DNA from: an uncultured Eubacteriales bacterium
GTDB lineage: Bacteria; Bacillota; Clostridia; Christensenellales; Aristaeellaceae
Reading direction: 5' to 3'
DNA: 64,000 nt
NCBI GenBank assembly: GCA_900315675.1
Contig: OMZY01000012.1
Location: forward strand, 25,680-89,679
Part shown: positions 30,062-39,325 of the stretch, in pieces
How the letters are laid out: every line of letters begins with the position of its first letter
How positions within the stretch are numbered: the first letter of the stretch is position 1
Position numbers and translations under genes: made by a program
Notes under the pieces: generated by a model
The model's input: the letters and a program-made list of their open reading frames with translations, nothing else
Told to the model about the DNA's origin: nothing
The model's database searches: none

Positions 30062-31447
30062 TTACTCTTCGTTCACCACGTTCCGGGCCCAGAAGTCGGA
30101 TTTAAGCATTATCAGGCCGATAATGACCTTCAGGATGTCTACAAACTGCACGCAGCAGTATACCTGGGTGATGGTGAGCGCGGTATACCGGGTGAGGACA
30201 AATGCCAGCGGCACGACGACGACCCAGGTGTAGACGGCGTCAAACAGGAAGGTAATCACCGTACGGCCGCCGGAACGGATGGTAAAGTAGGTCACGTGGG
30301 CAAAGGAATGGATCGGCAGGGAACAGCCGGCGATGACCAGCAGCTGCCGGGTCAGGTCCCGTACTTCCGCGCTGACGTTGTACAGCCGGGGAACCAGCGG
30401 GGAAGCGAGGATCATACCCACGCCGATAATCACGTGAAGCACTTCGGTCAGGAAGATCAGCTTCCGGTCCACATCCCGGGCTTCGTCTATTTTACCGGCG
30501 CCCAGGCGCTGTCCCACCATAATGGCCACGGCGCTGCCCATGCCCATCATGATGACGCTGAACAGGTTCCAGGCGGTACCGTTGATATTCAGCGCGGCGA
30601 CGGCGTTCAGCCCGCGGGAGGAGTAGAACTGGGTGATAAAGGTCATGCCCAGGGACCAGAGAATTTCGTTGATCAGCAGGGGTGTGGCTGTGCGGAAAAT
30701 CCGCGCGGCCAGCCTGGCGGGTACATACAGGCTCTTGTAGGCACCGGCAAAGAAGGGATATTTTTCCGTGTGCCGGTGAGCGTGAACCGCCACGATCAGC
30801 AGCTCCACGTACCGGGAGATCACTGTCGCGATGGCGGCGCCTTCCACGCCCATGGCGGGGGCGCCCAGATGACCGAAAATCAGGACCCAGTTGCCGAACA
30901 GATTGGTCAGGATGGCACAAATACCGGCGAACATCGGGGCCCGGGTCTCGCCGGATTCCCGCAGGGTGCCGGCGTATACCTGCACCAGCGCGAAGGGCGG
31001 CAGGCCCCACAGAATGATGTCCAGGTAATTGCAGCCGCTGCGCAGCGTCAGGGCCATATCTCCGCCGTTGCTTTCGCCTTTCAGGAAAGAGGCAATGAAG
31101 GATTCACCGAAAAACAGGTAGACCAGGATGGCTGCGGCGCTGACAAGCACGCCGAAGTACAGCTTGAACCTGAAGGTGTGGCGCATACCGTCGGTATCGC
31201 CTTTGCCGAAGAACTGCGCGCCGTAGATGCCCGCGCCGCTCATGCCGCCGAAGACCGCCAGGCAGAACACCATCATCACCTGGTTTGCGATGGAAGCCGC
31301 GGAGATGGCTTCTGTGCCGAGACTCCCGACCATGATGTTGTCCAGCAGGGATACAAAGGAAGTGATGAACTGCTGGATGACGATGGGAATCAGCAGGGTT
31401 ACGACGCTTTTGTAGAAGGCTTTATTGCCGATAAAACGTGAAAACAT
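30062..31447 (-). CDS. MATE-family efflux transporter
   Basis: 461 aa, 12 predicted membrane helices in two homologous halves, family of Na+ or H+-driven multidrug/metabolite exporters. The first half begins FYKSVVTLLIPIVIQQFITSFVSLLDNIMVGSLG, here shortened to its key parts: PIVIQQ, LLDNIMVG, TEAISAASIANQVM. The second half has ATPLLINEILWSLGMTF and NINGTAWNLFSVIMMGMGSAVAIMVGQRLGAG in segments. A substrate cannot be assigned. A second MATE gene lies at 47113. Confidence 0.88.
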   Translation of the reverse strand: MFSRFIGNKAFYKSVVTLLIPIVIQQFITSFVSLLDNIMVGSLGTEAISAASIANQVMMVFCLAVFGGMSGAGIYGAQFFGKGDTDGMRHTFRFKLYFGVLVSAAAILVYLFFGESFIASFLKGESNGGDMALTLRSGCNYLDIILWGLPPFALVQVYAGTLRESGETRAPMFAGICAILTNLFGNWVLIFGHLGAPAMGVEGAAIATVISRYVELLIVAVHAHRHTEKYPFFAGAYKSLYVPARLAARIFRTATPLLINEILWSLGMTFITQFYSSRGLNAVAALNINGTAWNLFSVIMMGMGSAVAIMVGQRLGAGKIDEARDVDRKLIFLTEVLHVIIGVGMILASPLVPRLYNVSAEVRDLTRQLLVIAGCSLPIHSFAHVTYFTIRSGGRTVITFLFDAVYTWVVVVPLAFVLTRYTALTITQVYCCVQFVDILKVIIGLIMLKSDFWARNVVNEE

Positions 31448-31655
31448 TCATACCTCGGATCAGCTCAGAATCATGGAATGCGGAATGCCCTTTCCGGAAC
31501 GGCGGGAAGGCTTGTCCGGAAACGGGCGTACAGGATATTGTAACTGACGGTTATGCCAAGGTCAATGACCTGCCGGGATATTATTCTGGATACATTGATT
31601 TCATCTGCAAAAAGAGCGGTACTCATGATGAATCACAAAGGGTGAATTCCGGATT

Positions 31656-31694
31656 CCGGAACCGGGAAACCGGTTCCGTTTCCCTGTTTTTTTC
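31656..31694 (+). terminator. Hairpin with GNRA loop upstream of smc
   Basis: GGAACCGG-GAAA-CCGGTTCC, a perfect 8-bp stem with a GAAA tetraloop, then a T-rich tract 8 nt later; no open gene precedes it on this strand. Confidence 0.4.
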
Positions 31695-31706
31695 CTGATT
31701 GTTTAT

Positions 31707-31735
31707 TTATTTCCGGGGCCTGTTCATGGTATAAT
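31707..31735 (+). promoter_or_regulatory. Possible smc promoter
   Basis: Good -10 TATAAT (31730-31735) but weak -35 (TTATTT) at 17 nt spacing. Confidence 0.35.
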
Positions 31736-31785
31736 AAACCGTTATTGTAAACGGCGGGAAGGAACCTGCCGGGCCGGAGGAAATC

Positions 31786-34700
31786 ATGCGCTTAAAGAAG
31801 CTGGAGCTTTACGGATTCAAGTCCTTTCCGGAGCGGACTGAGATTGTCTTCAAGGAAGGCATCACCGCGATCGTGGGACCCAACGGATCCGGAAAAAGCA
31901 ATATAGGCGACGCGGTTCGCTGGGTGCTCGGTGAGCAGAGCGCCAAAATCCTGCGCGGCGCCAGCATGCAGGACGTGATTTTCGGCGGTACGCAGCGCAG
32001 AAAACCTCTGAGCTACTGTGAAGTTTCCCTTGTCTTTGACAATGAAGATAGAAGCCTTCCTCTTGACTACGCGGAGATCCAGGTGACCCGCCGGGTCTAC
32101 CGCAGCGGGGAAAGCGAGTATTTCCTGAACCGCTCTTCCTGCCGGCTCAAGGATGTGGTGGATCTGTTCCGCGACACCGGTATCGGCAAGGAGGGCTATT
32201 CCATTATCGGCCAGGGCCGGATTGATGAAATCCTGTCCCGGAAGGGAGAGGATCGCCGCCAGGTCTTTGAAGAGGCCGCCGGTATCGTCAAATTCCGTGC
32301 CCGTAAGGAAGAGGCGGACAAAAAACTGGCACGCACCCAGGAGAATATTTCCCGGGTGGATGACCTGCTGGATGAGCTGAAGCACCGCCTGGGCCCGCTG
32401 GAGGAAGACGCGAAAAACGCACGGGTCTATCTGGATCTGTCCGCCCGCCTGAAGGTGCTGGACCTGAATCTGTTCCTTGTCCGTTCGGACCGGATGGAAG
32501 CCAAACTGCGGGAATCGGATCACGATCTGCAGAACATACAGGCTGTCCTGACGCAGAATGAGGAAAACCTGAAAACCCGGACGGAGGAACGGGATATCCG
32601 CCAGGCGGAGATCCAGGACCTGGACGAAAAGATTGCCTCGGCCCATACCGCCCTCATGGAAGGGATGGAAGCGGTTCACCGGGCGGAAAACGCCTCCCGG
32701 GAAGTGGAGGAGCGCCGTGCCCGTCGGCAGGAGGACCGCCTACGCATCGGGGAGGAACTGAAGGATGCGGAAGAGCGGATCGCCGAACTGGACGCCCTTG
32801 CGTCTGAATCTTCCGGCGGAACTGAAACCCGAAGCGCGTCACTGGAGAAACTGACCGCCCGGCTGGAAGCCGCAAAGACGGCGGAGGAGCAGGCCCGGAC
32901 GGAAGAAGCGGAAAAAGAAAACGCCCTGGAAGAGCATAAGAACGCGATGCTGGACGCGGTGAACCGCCGCGCCGCCGCCCTGAGCGACCAGACCCGTCTG
33001 ACCACAATGCTGGGCGCCATGGAATCCCGCCTGCAGGAAATCACGGTTTCCTGTGAAGAGATGAAAAAAGAAGAAGCAGATCTTGCCGCCGCGGTGACAG
33101 ACGCCCATGGACGCCTGGAGAAGGAAACAGCGGAGCAGGACCGCCTGTCCGCCTCCCTGCAGGAGGCCCGTACCGGACTGGAAACCGCGGACGCGGATGT
33201 GATCGGTGCCCGGGCAGCCTATGACACAAAGCTGGCGGAAATGCGGGAAATGGAAGCCCGCCAGAAAATCCTGGAGGATCTTTCCCGGGAAATGGAAGGC
33301 TATTCCCATGCTGTGCGCCGGGTTATGCACCGTGCCCGGGACCGGGAGGACAGCCGGATCCGCGGGCCGATCAGCCAGCTGATTTCCGTGCCGGAAAAAT
33401 ATGAAACCGCAATGGATATGGTGCTTGGAAACACCCAGCAGCATATTGTGACCGAGGATGAAGAAACCGCAAAGGAACTCATTGAATTCCTGCGGGAAAG
33501 GAATATGGGCCGGGCGACCTTCCTGCCCATGACCACGATCCGGCCGCGGCTGCTGACGCCGCAGGAGCAGGAGGTTCTGACCATGCCCGGCTGCCTGGGC
33601 GTGGCTTCAGACCTGGTGTCCTGTGATGAGGATTACCGCGGTATCGTGGAAAACCTGCTGGGCCGCACGGTTGTGGCGGAGGATCTTGCCTCGGGTATTC
33701 CCATCATGCGCAAGGGCGGCCATGCGTTCCGGCTGGTGACGCTCAAGGGCGACGTCATGCATTCCGGCGGTTCCATGACCGGCGGTTCCGTTTCTTCCAA
33801 CAATGTAAACCTCTTTACCCGGGAACGGGAGCTGAAGGAGCTGACCGGGAAGCTTTCCGCCGGACAGGACGAACTGGAATCGCTGCTGAAGAAGATGCAG
33901 GAAGGCCAGAAGCGGAAGGATGAGCTGAAAGCCCTTTCCGCGGACGCGCTGGAACAGCTGCACCAGCAGGAGATCGCTGTGGCCCGGGAAACCGAGCGTG
34001 TGCAGAACGCGGAAGCGGAGGCTTCCACCCATGCCATGCGGCTGCATGAATCCGAAGCGGCCCGGGAGCAGCTGATGGAATCCATGCTGCAGATCCGGGA
34101 ACAGCTGTCCATGGCGGCGGACAGTACGGAACAGACAGATAAAACGCGGGAAGACATGGAAGCGCAGGCCGTTCAGATGCAGCAGGCGCTGACGGAAGCC
34201 CGGAAAAAGACTGAGGAGCGGGCGGAGGAAACCCTGCGCCTGACCCTGGAAACCAATGATCTGAAGCACGAGCTGGAAACCCTTCAGCGGGACCGCACGC
34301 GCTATGAGCAGGACCGGAAACGGATGGCTGCGGAGCAGGAACGCCGGAAGGCGCACCTGGCGGAAATGGACGCGACGGAAGCCGCGGACCTGGAAGCTGC
34401 TGCCACGGCAGCAAAAGAACTGGAACAGGGACGGCTGGAACAGGCGCGCCGGGAACGGATCACCCATGCACTGGAGGAGGACCGGGCCGGAAAGCAGGAA
34501 TTGCTGAAGGAAATCCTTTCCGATATCGAGGGACTGCACCAGTCCCGCCAGCGGGATACGGACCGGGCTCACCGGCTGGAACTCAGCCGCGCCCGGACTG
34601 AGGGCGATCTCAAGGCCCTCCGGGACCGGATCTGGAACACTTACGAGATGACCTATGCCGGTGCGGAGGAGCTCCGCATCACCGAAGGCTTCAACCTGAC

Positions 34701-35355
34701 GGAGGCGGACCGCGAGGCGGCCCAGCTTTCCGCGGAAATCCGCGCCCTCGGCCCGGTCAATGTCCGGGCGGTGGAGGAATACGCGGACACCAAGGCCCGT
34801 GCGGATGAAATCATCGCGCAGCGGGAAGACCTGGAAAAGGCGGAACAGGACCTGAAGGATCTGATTGCCCGCCTGCTGGCCGGCATGAAGGAAACCTTTG
34901 TGGAACAGTTTACACTTCTGCAGGGGTATTTCTCGGAAACCTTTGTCCGTCTTTTCGGCGGCGGGCATGCCGAGCTGATCCTCATGGATCCCTCGGATCC
35001 CCTGAACTGCGGAATCGAGATCAACGCGCAGCCGCCGGGTAAAAAACTGCAGCTGCTTTCGCTGCTCTCCGGCGGTGAACGGACCCTGACCGCCATCGCG
35101 ATTCTCTTTGCCACCCTGAAGCTGAAGCCGACGCCCTTCTGTATCCTGGACGAGATTGAGGCCGCGCTGGATGACGCGAATATCGGCTATTTCGCGGATT
35201 ACCTGGCGGAGTATTCCGCTTCGACCCAGTTTGTGGTCATTACCCACCGCAAGGGAACCATGGAGCGGGCAAACGGCCTGTACGGTGTGGCCATGGAGGA
35301 ACAGGGCGTCAGCAGGATGGTTTCTGTTTCCCTGCAGGATTACCGTGACGCGTAA
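31786..35355 (+). CDS. smc: Chromosome segregation protein SMC
   Basis: 1189 aa, full-length bacterial SMC, the ATPase that with ScpA and ScpB compacts and resolves chromosomes. The N-terminal head has Walker A GPNGSGKSN (31-39) and YGFKSFPERT. Two long coiled coils (about 165-500 and 680-1010) flank the hinge (about 510-670, ending near HSGGSMTGG). The C-terminal head carries the signature LLSLLSGGERTLTAIA (about 1090) and Walker B ILDEIEAALDDANIGYF (about 1119). The start ATG 31786 follows a GGAGGAAATC ribosome site. Stand-alone here; scpAB, ftsY and rnc, often nearby, are not in the following sequence. Confidence 0.96.
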   Translation: MRLKKLELYGFKSFPERTEIVFKEGITAIVGPNGSGKSNIGDAVRWVLGEQSAKILRGASMQDVIFGGTQRRKPLSYCEVSLVFDNEDRSLPLDYAEIQVTRRVYRSGESEYFLNRSSCRLKDVVDLFRDTGIGKEGYSIIGQGRIDEILSRKGEDRRQVFEEAAGIVKFRARKEEADKKLARTQENISRVDDLLDELKHRLGPLEEDAKNARVYLDLSARLKVLDLNLFLVRSDRMEAKLRESDHDLQNIQAVLTQNEENLKTRTEERDIRQAEIQDLDEKIASAHTALMEGMEAVHRAENASREVEERRARRQEDRLRIGEELKDAEERIAELDALASESSGGTETRSASLEKLTARLEAAKTAEEQARTEEAEKENALEEHKNAMLDAVNRRAAALSDQTRLTTMLGAMESRLQEITVSCEEMKKEEADLAAAVTDAHGRLEKETAEQDRLSASLQEARTGLETADADVIGARAAYDTKLAEMREMEARQKILEDLSREMEGYSHAVRRVMHRARDREDSRIRGPISQLISVPEKYETAMDMVLGNTQQHIVTEDEETAKELIEFLRERNMGRATFLPMTTIRPRLLTPQEQEVLTMPGCLGVASDLVSCDEDYRGIVENLLGRTVVAEDLASGIPIMRKGGHAFRLVTLKGDVMHSGGSMTGGSVSSNNVNLFTRERELKELTGKLSAGQDELESLLKKMQEGQKRKDELKALSADALEQLHQQEIAVARETERVQNAEAEASTHAMRLHESEAAREQLMESMLQIREQLSMAADSTEQTDKTREDMEAQAVQMQQALTEARKKTEERAEETLRLTLETNDLKHELETLQRDRTRYEQDRKRMAAEQERRKAHLAEMDATEAADLEAAATAAKELEQGRLEQARRERITHALEEDRAGKQELLKEILSDIEGLHQSRQRDTDRAHRLELSRARTEGDLKALRDRIWNTYEMTYAGAEELRITEGFNLTEADREAAQLSAEIRALGPVNVRAVEEYADTKARADEIIAQREDLEKAEQDLKDLIARLLAGMKETFVEQFTLLQGYFSETFVRLFGGGHAELILMDPSDPLNCGIEINAQPPGKKLQLLSLLSGGERTLTAIAILFATLKLKPTPFCILDEIEAALDDANIGYFADYLAEYSASTQFVVITHRKGTMERANGLYGVAMEEQGVSRMVSVSLQDYRDA

Positions 35356-35441
35356 AGCTCCGCGGATTCCTGATGATACATTTCCGGACAGGCTCCGGAA
35401 TCTGAATACCCGGTCATTCTGACTGCTGTAAGGAGGCGCCC

Positions 35442-36770
35442 ATGAAAAAGAGCCTGACTGCCCTGCTGGTTTCAGTGCTGCTGGCTGTGCTGTGCGCCTT
35501 TGCGGCGGCGGAGGAAACCGGTACTCCGGAACTGATGGATCTGTGGGATTACGGCGGCGAAAGCATGACCTGGATCACCACGGTGATTCCCGTGGTCGAG
35601 GGGATGGCTGTTGCGTCGCCCGCGGCGCTTCCGGACGATACGGAACACCTGGCCGTTTTTGACGGAAAAACCTTCTGGGAAGTCCGGGCGGTACTGCCGG
35701 ATGATTACGGACTGCTGACCGCCATTTACTATGATCCGGCGGGAAAACCGTCCCGCTGTACACCGTGGCCGCTGATGAACCTGGGTATGAGCGTGGCTGC
35801 GGAAGACTGTATTGTCCGGACCGGAGACGCCATGGGATCGCGGATCAACCGCAGTGTGCTGTACGCGCAGGAGCTGACGCGGGGATACCGCTGTGAAGTG
35901 CTTTCCCTGACCGGTCCGGCCGCGCCGGGAAGCCCGGTGATTACCCCGGACGGCCAGCTTGCCGGGATTGTTGCGGCAGAATGGTCGGAAGGCACTAACC
36001 GGGTGCTGGCTGTTGCGCCGGATGAGATTGCCTTTTTCGCGCTCGAGAGCAGCATGCGCCTGAAGAACCTGCCGGGATGGCAGGAGACGCCGGCGGGCAT
36101 GGATGTGACTGTGGAACGGAACGGTGTGACTGTCGAATGGACAGAGGAGGCTCTTCCGGCCAGAGCAGAGGGAGAAAACCTGTACCTGATTGTGTCTGAT
36201 ACAGGCAATGATTACTGGCAGTACTGGCAACTGGAGGAAGACGCGCGGTCCTTCTTCACGAGGCTTCCTCCCGGCCGGTTCTATATGGCAGGCTTCGTTG
36301 CGGCGGCGGATGGGCCGAAGGACGTGCCCGGAACTTATGCAACTTTCGGTATTCCGGCGGCAAAGCCTCTCACGGAATACGATTTTCAGCCTCTCCTGAC
36401 CACCCTTGCGGAAGCGCCGGAGGGCGGAAACGGGGAGGAGGCACCTGTTCCGGTGACGGAAATAACGCGGGAGCTTCTGAACAGCGGACGGGCATACTTT
36501 TATGCGTCCGCGTCCTATGAACTGACAGAGGACATCCTGAATCTTCCGCTCATGATCACGCTGACCGCTCCGGACGGAAACTGCTATTGCCACAACTCCG
36601 GCTGGTCCTACCTGAAGGAGTGCATGACAGAGGATATCTGGTATCTGTCGCTGAAGGAAATGGGCCTGACGGAAGGACCGGAACAGCAGGGCTATCCGGC
36701 GGGGGTGTATCGAATGGCTTACTACGTGAACGGTTATCTGGCCGACGCGTTTGAATTTGAAATCAAGTAA
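35442..36770 (+). CDS. Secreted protein with degenerate trypsin-like segment
   Basis: 442 aa with signal peptide (MKKSLTALLVSVLLAVLCAFAAA). Residues 30-210 show a beta-rich pattern with PAAPGSPVITPDGQLAGIVAAEW, which resembles the GxSGGP...G.vvGi core of trypsin-like serine peptidases but lacks the catalytic Ser-Gly-Gly, so it is probably inactive or only structurally similar. The C-terminal part (about 220-442) consists of two beta-domain-like stretches, the second with YMAGF/YRMAYYVNGYLAD. GTAAGGAGGCGCC precedes the ATG; lysA follows after 13 nt, but a functional link is not obvious. Confidence 0.55.
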   Translation: MKKSLTALLVSVLLAVLCAFAAAEETGTPELMDLWDYGGESMTWITTVIPVVEGMAVASPAALPDDTEHLAVFDGKTFWEVRAVLPDDYGLLTAIYYDPAGKPSRCTPWPLMNLGMSVAAEDCIVRTGDAMGSRINRSVLYAQELTRGYRCEVLSLTGPAAPGSPVITPDGQLAGIVAAEWSEGTNRVLAVAPDEIAFFALESSMRLKNLPGWQETPAGMDVTVERNGVTVEWTEEALPARAEGENLYLIVSDTGNDYWQYWQLEEDARSFFTRLPPGRFYMAGFVAAADGPKDVPGTYATFGIPAAKPLTEYDFQPLLTTLAEAPEGGNGEEAPVPVTEITRELLNSGRAYFYASASYELTEDILNLPLMITLTAPDGNCYCHNSGWSYLKECMTEDIWYLSLKEMGLTEGPEQQGYPAGVYRMAYYVNGYLADAFEFEIK

Positions 36771-36783
36771 GGGGGTCTTTCCC

Positions 36784-38046
36784 ATGCCTAATTTTTCACT
36801 GGACGACGAGGTTTTTTTCCGCGCCGCGGAAAAGTATCCCACACCCTTCCATCTGTATGATGAGCAGGGAATCCGCCTCCGGGCCCGCAGGCTGAAAGCC
36901 GCGTTTGCCTGGTGCGGGGATTTCAGGGAATACTTTGCCGTCAAGGCGCTTCCGAATCCCGCTGTGCTGCGGATTATGAAGGAGGAAGGCTGCGGCCTGG
37001 ACTGCTCTTCCGCTACGGAACTGATGCTGGCAAAAGCCTGCGGTTTCTCCGGCGAGGAGATCATCCTGTCCGCCAACGCCATGCCGCCGGAAGAGTTTAC
37101 CCAGGCCCGGGCGCTGGGCGCTTTCATCAACCTGGATGACCTGACAGACGTGGAGCTGCTGCGGACGCACGGCGGATTTCCGTCCTGCGTCTGCCTGCGT
37201 TACAATCCCGGCGGACAGTTTTCCATCGGCAATACGATTATGGGCAACCCGGGTGAGGCAAAATACGGCATGACCCTGCCCCAGCTGAAAGAAGCCCTCA
37301 CCATCCTGAAGCGGGAGGGAGTCACTGCTTTCGGCCTGCATGCTTTCCTGGCTTCCAACACCATTGATCCGGCCTACTATCCGGGCCTGGCGGAGGTGCT
37401 GATGACCCTGGGCAGGGATCTGGCGGCGGAGCTGGGAATCAGGTTTGCTTTTGTGGATCTGTCCGGCGGAATCAGCATTCCCTACAAGCCGGAGGATCAG
37501 GAACCGGATATTGAACAGGTGGGCGAAGGCGTCCGGAAAGTCTATGAGAAGCTTTTCCCGGAAGGCGGCGTCGCCATCAAGACAGAACTGGGCCGCTGGA
37601 TGACCGGCCCCTGCGGCTGGCTGGTGACCCATGCGGTGCATGAAAAAAAGATCTACCGGGATTATATCGGCGTGGACGCCTGCGCGGTCAACCTGATGCG
37701 CCCGGCGATGTACGGGGCGTATCACCATGTGACCGTCTGCGGCAAACGGGATCTTCCCGCGGACCACGTATACGATATCACCGGCAGTCTTTGTGAAAAC
37801 AATGATAAGTTTGCCTGGGAACGGAAGCTTCCGGAAATCCGGATCGGCGATCTGCTCCTGATCCATGATACCGGAGCCCACGGCTCCGCCATGGGCTATA
37901 ACTATAACGGACGCCTGCGCGGCGCCGAGGTGCTGTATACCGCGGACGGGGATTACCGGCTGATCCGCCGGGCGGAAACCCCCGCGGACTACTTTGCCAC
38001 CCTGGATGTGGATCCGGATTACAGCACGATTTCTCCGGGACGGTAA
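36784..38046 (+). CDS. lysA: Diaminopimelate decarboxylase
   Basis: 420 aa fold-type III PLP decarboxylase that makes L-lysine from meso-diaminopimelate. The cofactor Lys is in YFAVKALPNP (Lys54). GLDCSSATELMLA, FAFVDLSGGIS and KTELGRWM match the PLP phosphate and substrate sites, and ITGSLCENNDKFA carries the Cys of the adjacent subunit. The C-terminal DTGAHGSAMGYNYNGR is typical. Some relatives act on other amino acids, so lysine synthesis is likely but not certain. ATG 36784 follows AAGGGGG. The 3' end overlaps the convergent radical SAM gene by 28 nt. Confidence 0.85.
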   Translation: MPNFSLDDEVFFRAAEKYPTPFHLYDEQGIRLRARRLKAAFAWCGDFREYFAVKALPNPAVLRIMKEEGCGLDCSSATELMLAKACGFSGEEIILSANAMPPEEFTQARALGAFINLDDLTDVELLRTHGGFPSCVCLRYNPGGQFSIGNTIMGNPGEAKYGMTLPQLKEALTILKREGVTAFGLHAFLASNTIDPAYYPGLAEVLMTLGRDLAAELGIRFAFVDLSGGISIPYKPEDQEPDIEQVGEGVRKVYEKLFPEGGVAIKTELGRWMTGPCGWLVTHAVHEKKIYRDYIGVDACAVNLMRPAMYGAYHHVTVCGKRDLPADHVYDITGSLCENNDKFAWERKLPEIRIGDLLLIHDTGAHGSAMGYNYNGRLRGAEVLYTADGDYRLIRRAETPADYFATLDVDPDYSTISPGR

Positions 38047-39185
38047 CCCCGCGGAAGCTCCTCTTCCTCCGCGAAGGGGAGGGTCTCATCCTCCAGCGCC
38101 GGCAGGAATGCCTCGTAAGGGATGCTTTCAATTTCACGTCCGTAAACGCTCCGGCCGAACCAGCCGCCCTCCCGGGCAGCCAGGTTCAGGTCGCGGGCGA
38201 TTTTTGTTTTATTGCTGCAGTCGTGCACCGCAATGGGCCAGTGTTCCTCGGACGCGGTTTTCATCACCTGCAGGGTGAGATCCCGGCTGATAATGGGACT
38301 CAGGTAACCCATCCGGCAGAAATACATCGGTTCCCCGGCATAGTTGGCCAGGTTGTTGTCGTTCAGGTGCAGCTCGGCGCAGTTCATAAAGTCGATTCCC
38401 GTGGCGAGGATCTTTTCTTTTTTGGCTTCCAGCGCCCGGAAGAATTCCCGGGTCATCGGGGTTTCAATACCTATCCGGGGAATGTATTTCTTTGCGATGG
38501 CCATGGCGTCAATGACCCGGTCCGCCGCCCCGCTGGCCCCCAGGTTGAAGCGCAGTTCGTCCAGTCCGGCCTCGCCCAGGGCTTTCAGGTTTTCCTCATT
38601 GGCATTGAGGCCGTTGGTGTACATATGCTGATGTACGCCGGCTTCCCGGAAACGGCGGATGATGCCGTAGTACTTCTCAATCTCCATGAAGGGCTCCAGG
38701 TAGACATAGGCGATTCCGGTGGGTTTTCCCTGCAGGGAGAACAGCAGGGGCAGGTCCTCCTCCCGGTACCGCCCGCCGCCGATTTCCCACAGGCCTTCGC
38801 CGATGGGTTCAATTTCATCCAGCATCCCGTAATCATAGCAGAAGGGGCAGGCCAGATTGCAGCGGTTCGTTTTGCGAACAGCGGACAGACCGGTGCCCAG
38901 CAGGCAGCTGCGGCAGCCCGCGGGGAATTTCTCTTCCGGACCGACAAACAGGGTACAGGCCGGAAGCCCGGGGGTCCAGGGACGCAGGTTTTCCGTGCCC
39001 GGTACGACGGCCTTCAGTCCGGGAATGGCTTCCAGGGCTTTTTTCCGGCGGTTTTCCACGGCGGTTTCAATCTGGCTGAATACGGCCAGGGCAATTTCCT
39101 GCTGGCGGCAGCCGAGGGGCTCGTCACCGGGCAGTTCCGCGAAAAAACGGAACCAGGTCAGGGCGTCTTTTTTGGAGATTTTCAT
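38019..39185 (-). CDS. Radical SAM protein of unknown substrate
   Basis: 388 aa. The N-terminal 115 residues contain an extra Cys pair (PAGCRSCLLG) before the canonical 4Fe-4S motif RCNLACPFCYDYG. The barrel continues with IAYVYLEPFMEIEKYYGII, HMYTNGLNA and ELRFNLGASG. The end has another conserved-looking segment HDCSNKTKIARDLN. The extra cysteines may bind an auxiliary cluster. There is no peptide-sized gene or recognisable partner next to it on the same strand. It is convergent with lysA and shares 28 nt of its 3' end. Confidence 0.75.
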   Translation of the reverse strand: MKISKKDALTWFRFFAELPGDEPLGCRQQEIALAVFSQIETAVENRRKKALEAIPGLKAVVPGTENLRPWTPGLPACTLFVGPEEKFPAGCRSCLLGTGLSAVRKTNRCNLACPFCYDYGMLDEIEPIGEGLWEIGGGRYREEDLPLLFSLQGKPTGIAYVYLEPFMEIEKYYGIIRRFREAGVHQHMYTNGLNANEENLKALGEAGLDELRFNLGASGAADRVIDAMAIAKKYIPRIGIETPMTREFFRALEAKKEKILATGIDFMNCAELHLNDNNLANYAGEPMYFCRMGYLSPIISRDLTLQVMKTASEEHWPIAVHDCSNKTKIARDLNLAAREGGWFGRSVYGREIESIPYEAFLPALEDETLPFAEEEELPRGYRPGEIVL

Positions 39186-39230
39186 CGGTTTTTCGATCCT
39201 TTCAGATGTTACAGAATCATTGCACTTTTA

Positions 39231-39259
39231 TTGACAAATTGGGTTCATTCCGGTATCAT
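39231..39259 (+). promoter_or_regulatory. Promoter of SH3-domain protein gene
   Basis: TTGACA, 17 nt, TATCAT. Confidence 0.7.
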
Positions 39260-39325
39260 AAATACATTCGGATCAGGCGGGACAACCGGCTGAAAGGCCT
39301 GAAACTGAAGGGAGAACGCAAGCGG

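Noticed and set aside
30020-31441. Plus-strand open frame of over 470 codons opposite the MATE gene
   Set aside because: The composition (Gly/His/Gln-rich) is that of an antisense membrane-protein frame, and there is no start signal.
35590-36060. Active trypsin-like protease in the secreted protein at 35442
   Set aside because: The GNSGGP nucleophile motif is missing (GSPV only) and no catalytic His/Asp pattern could be placed.
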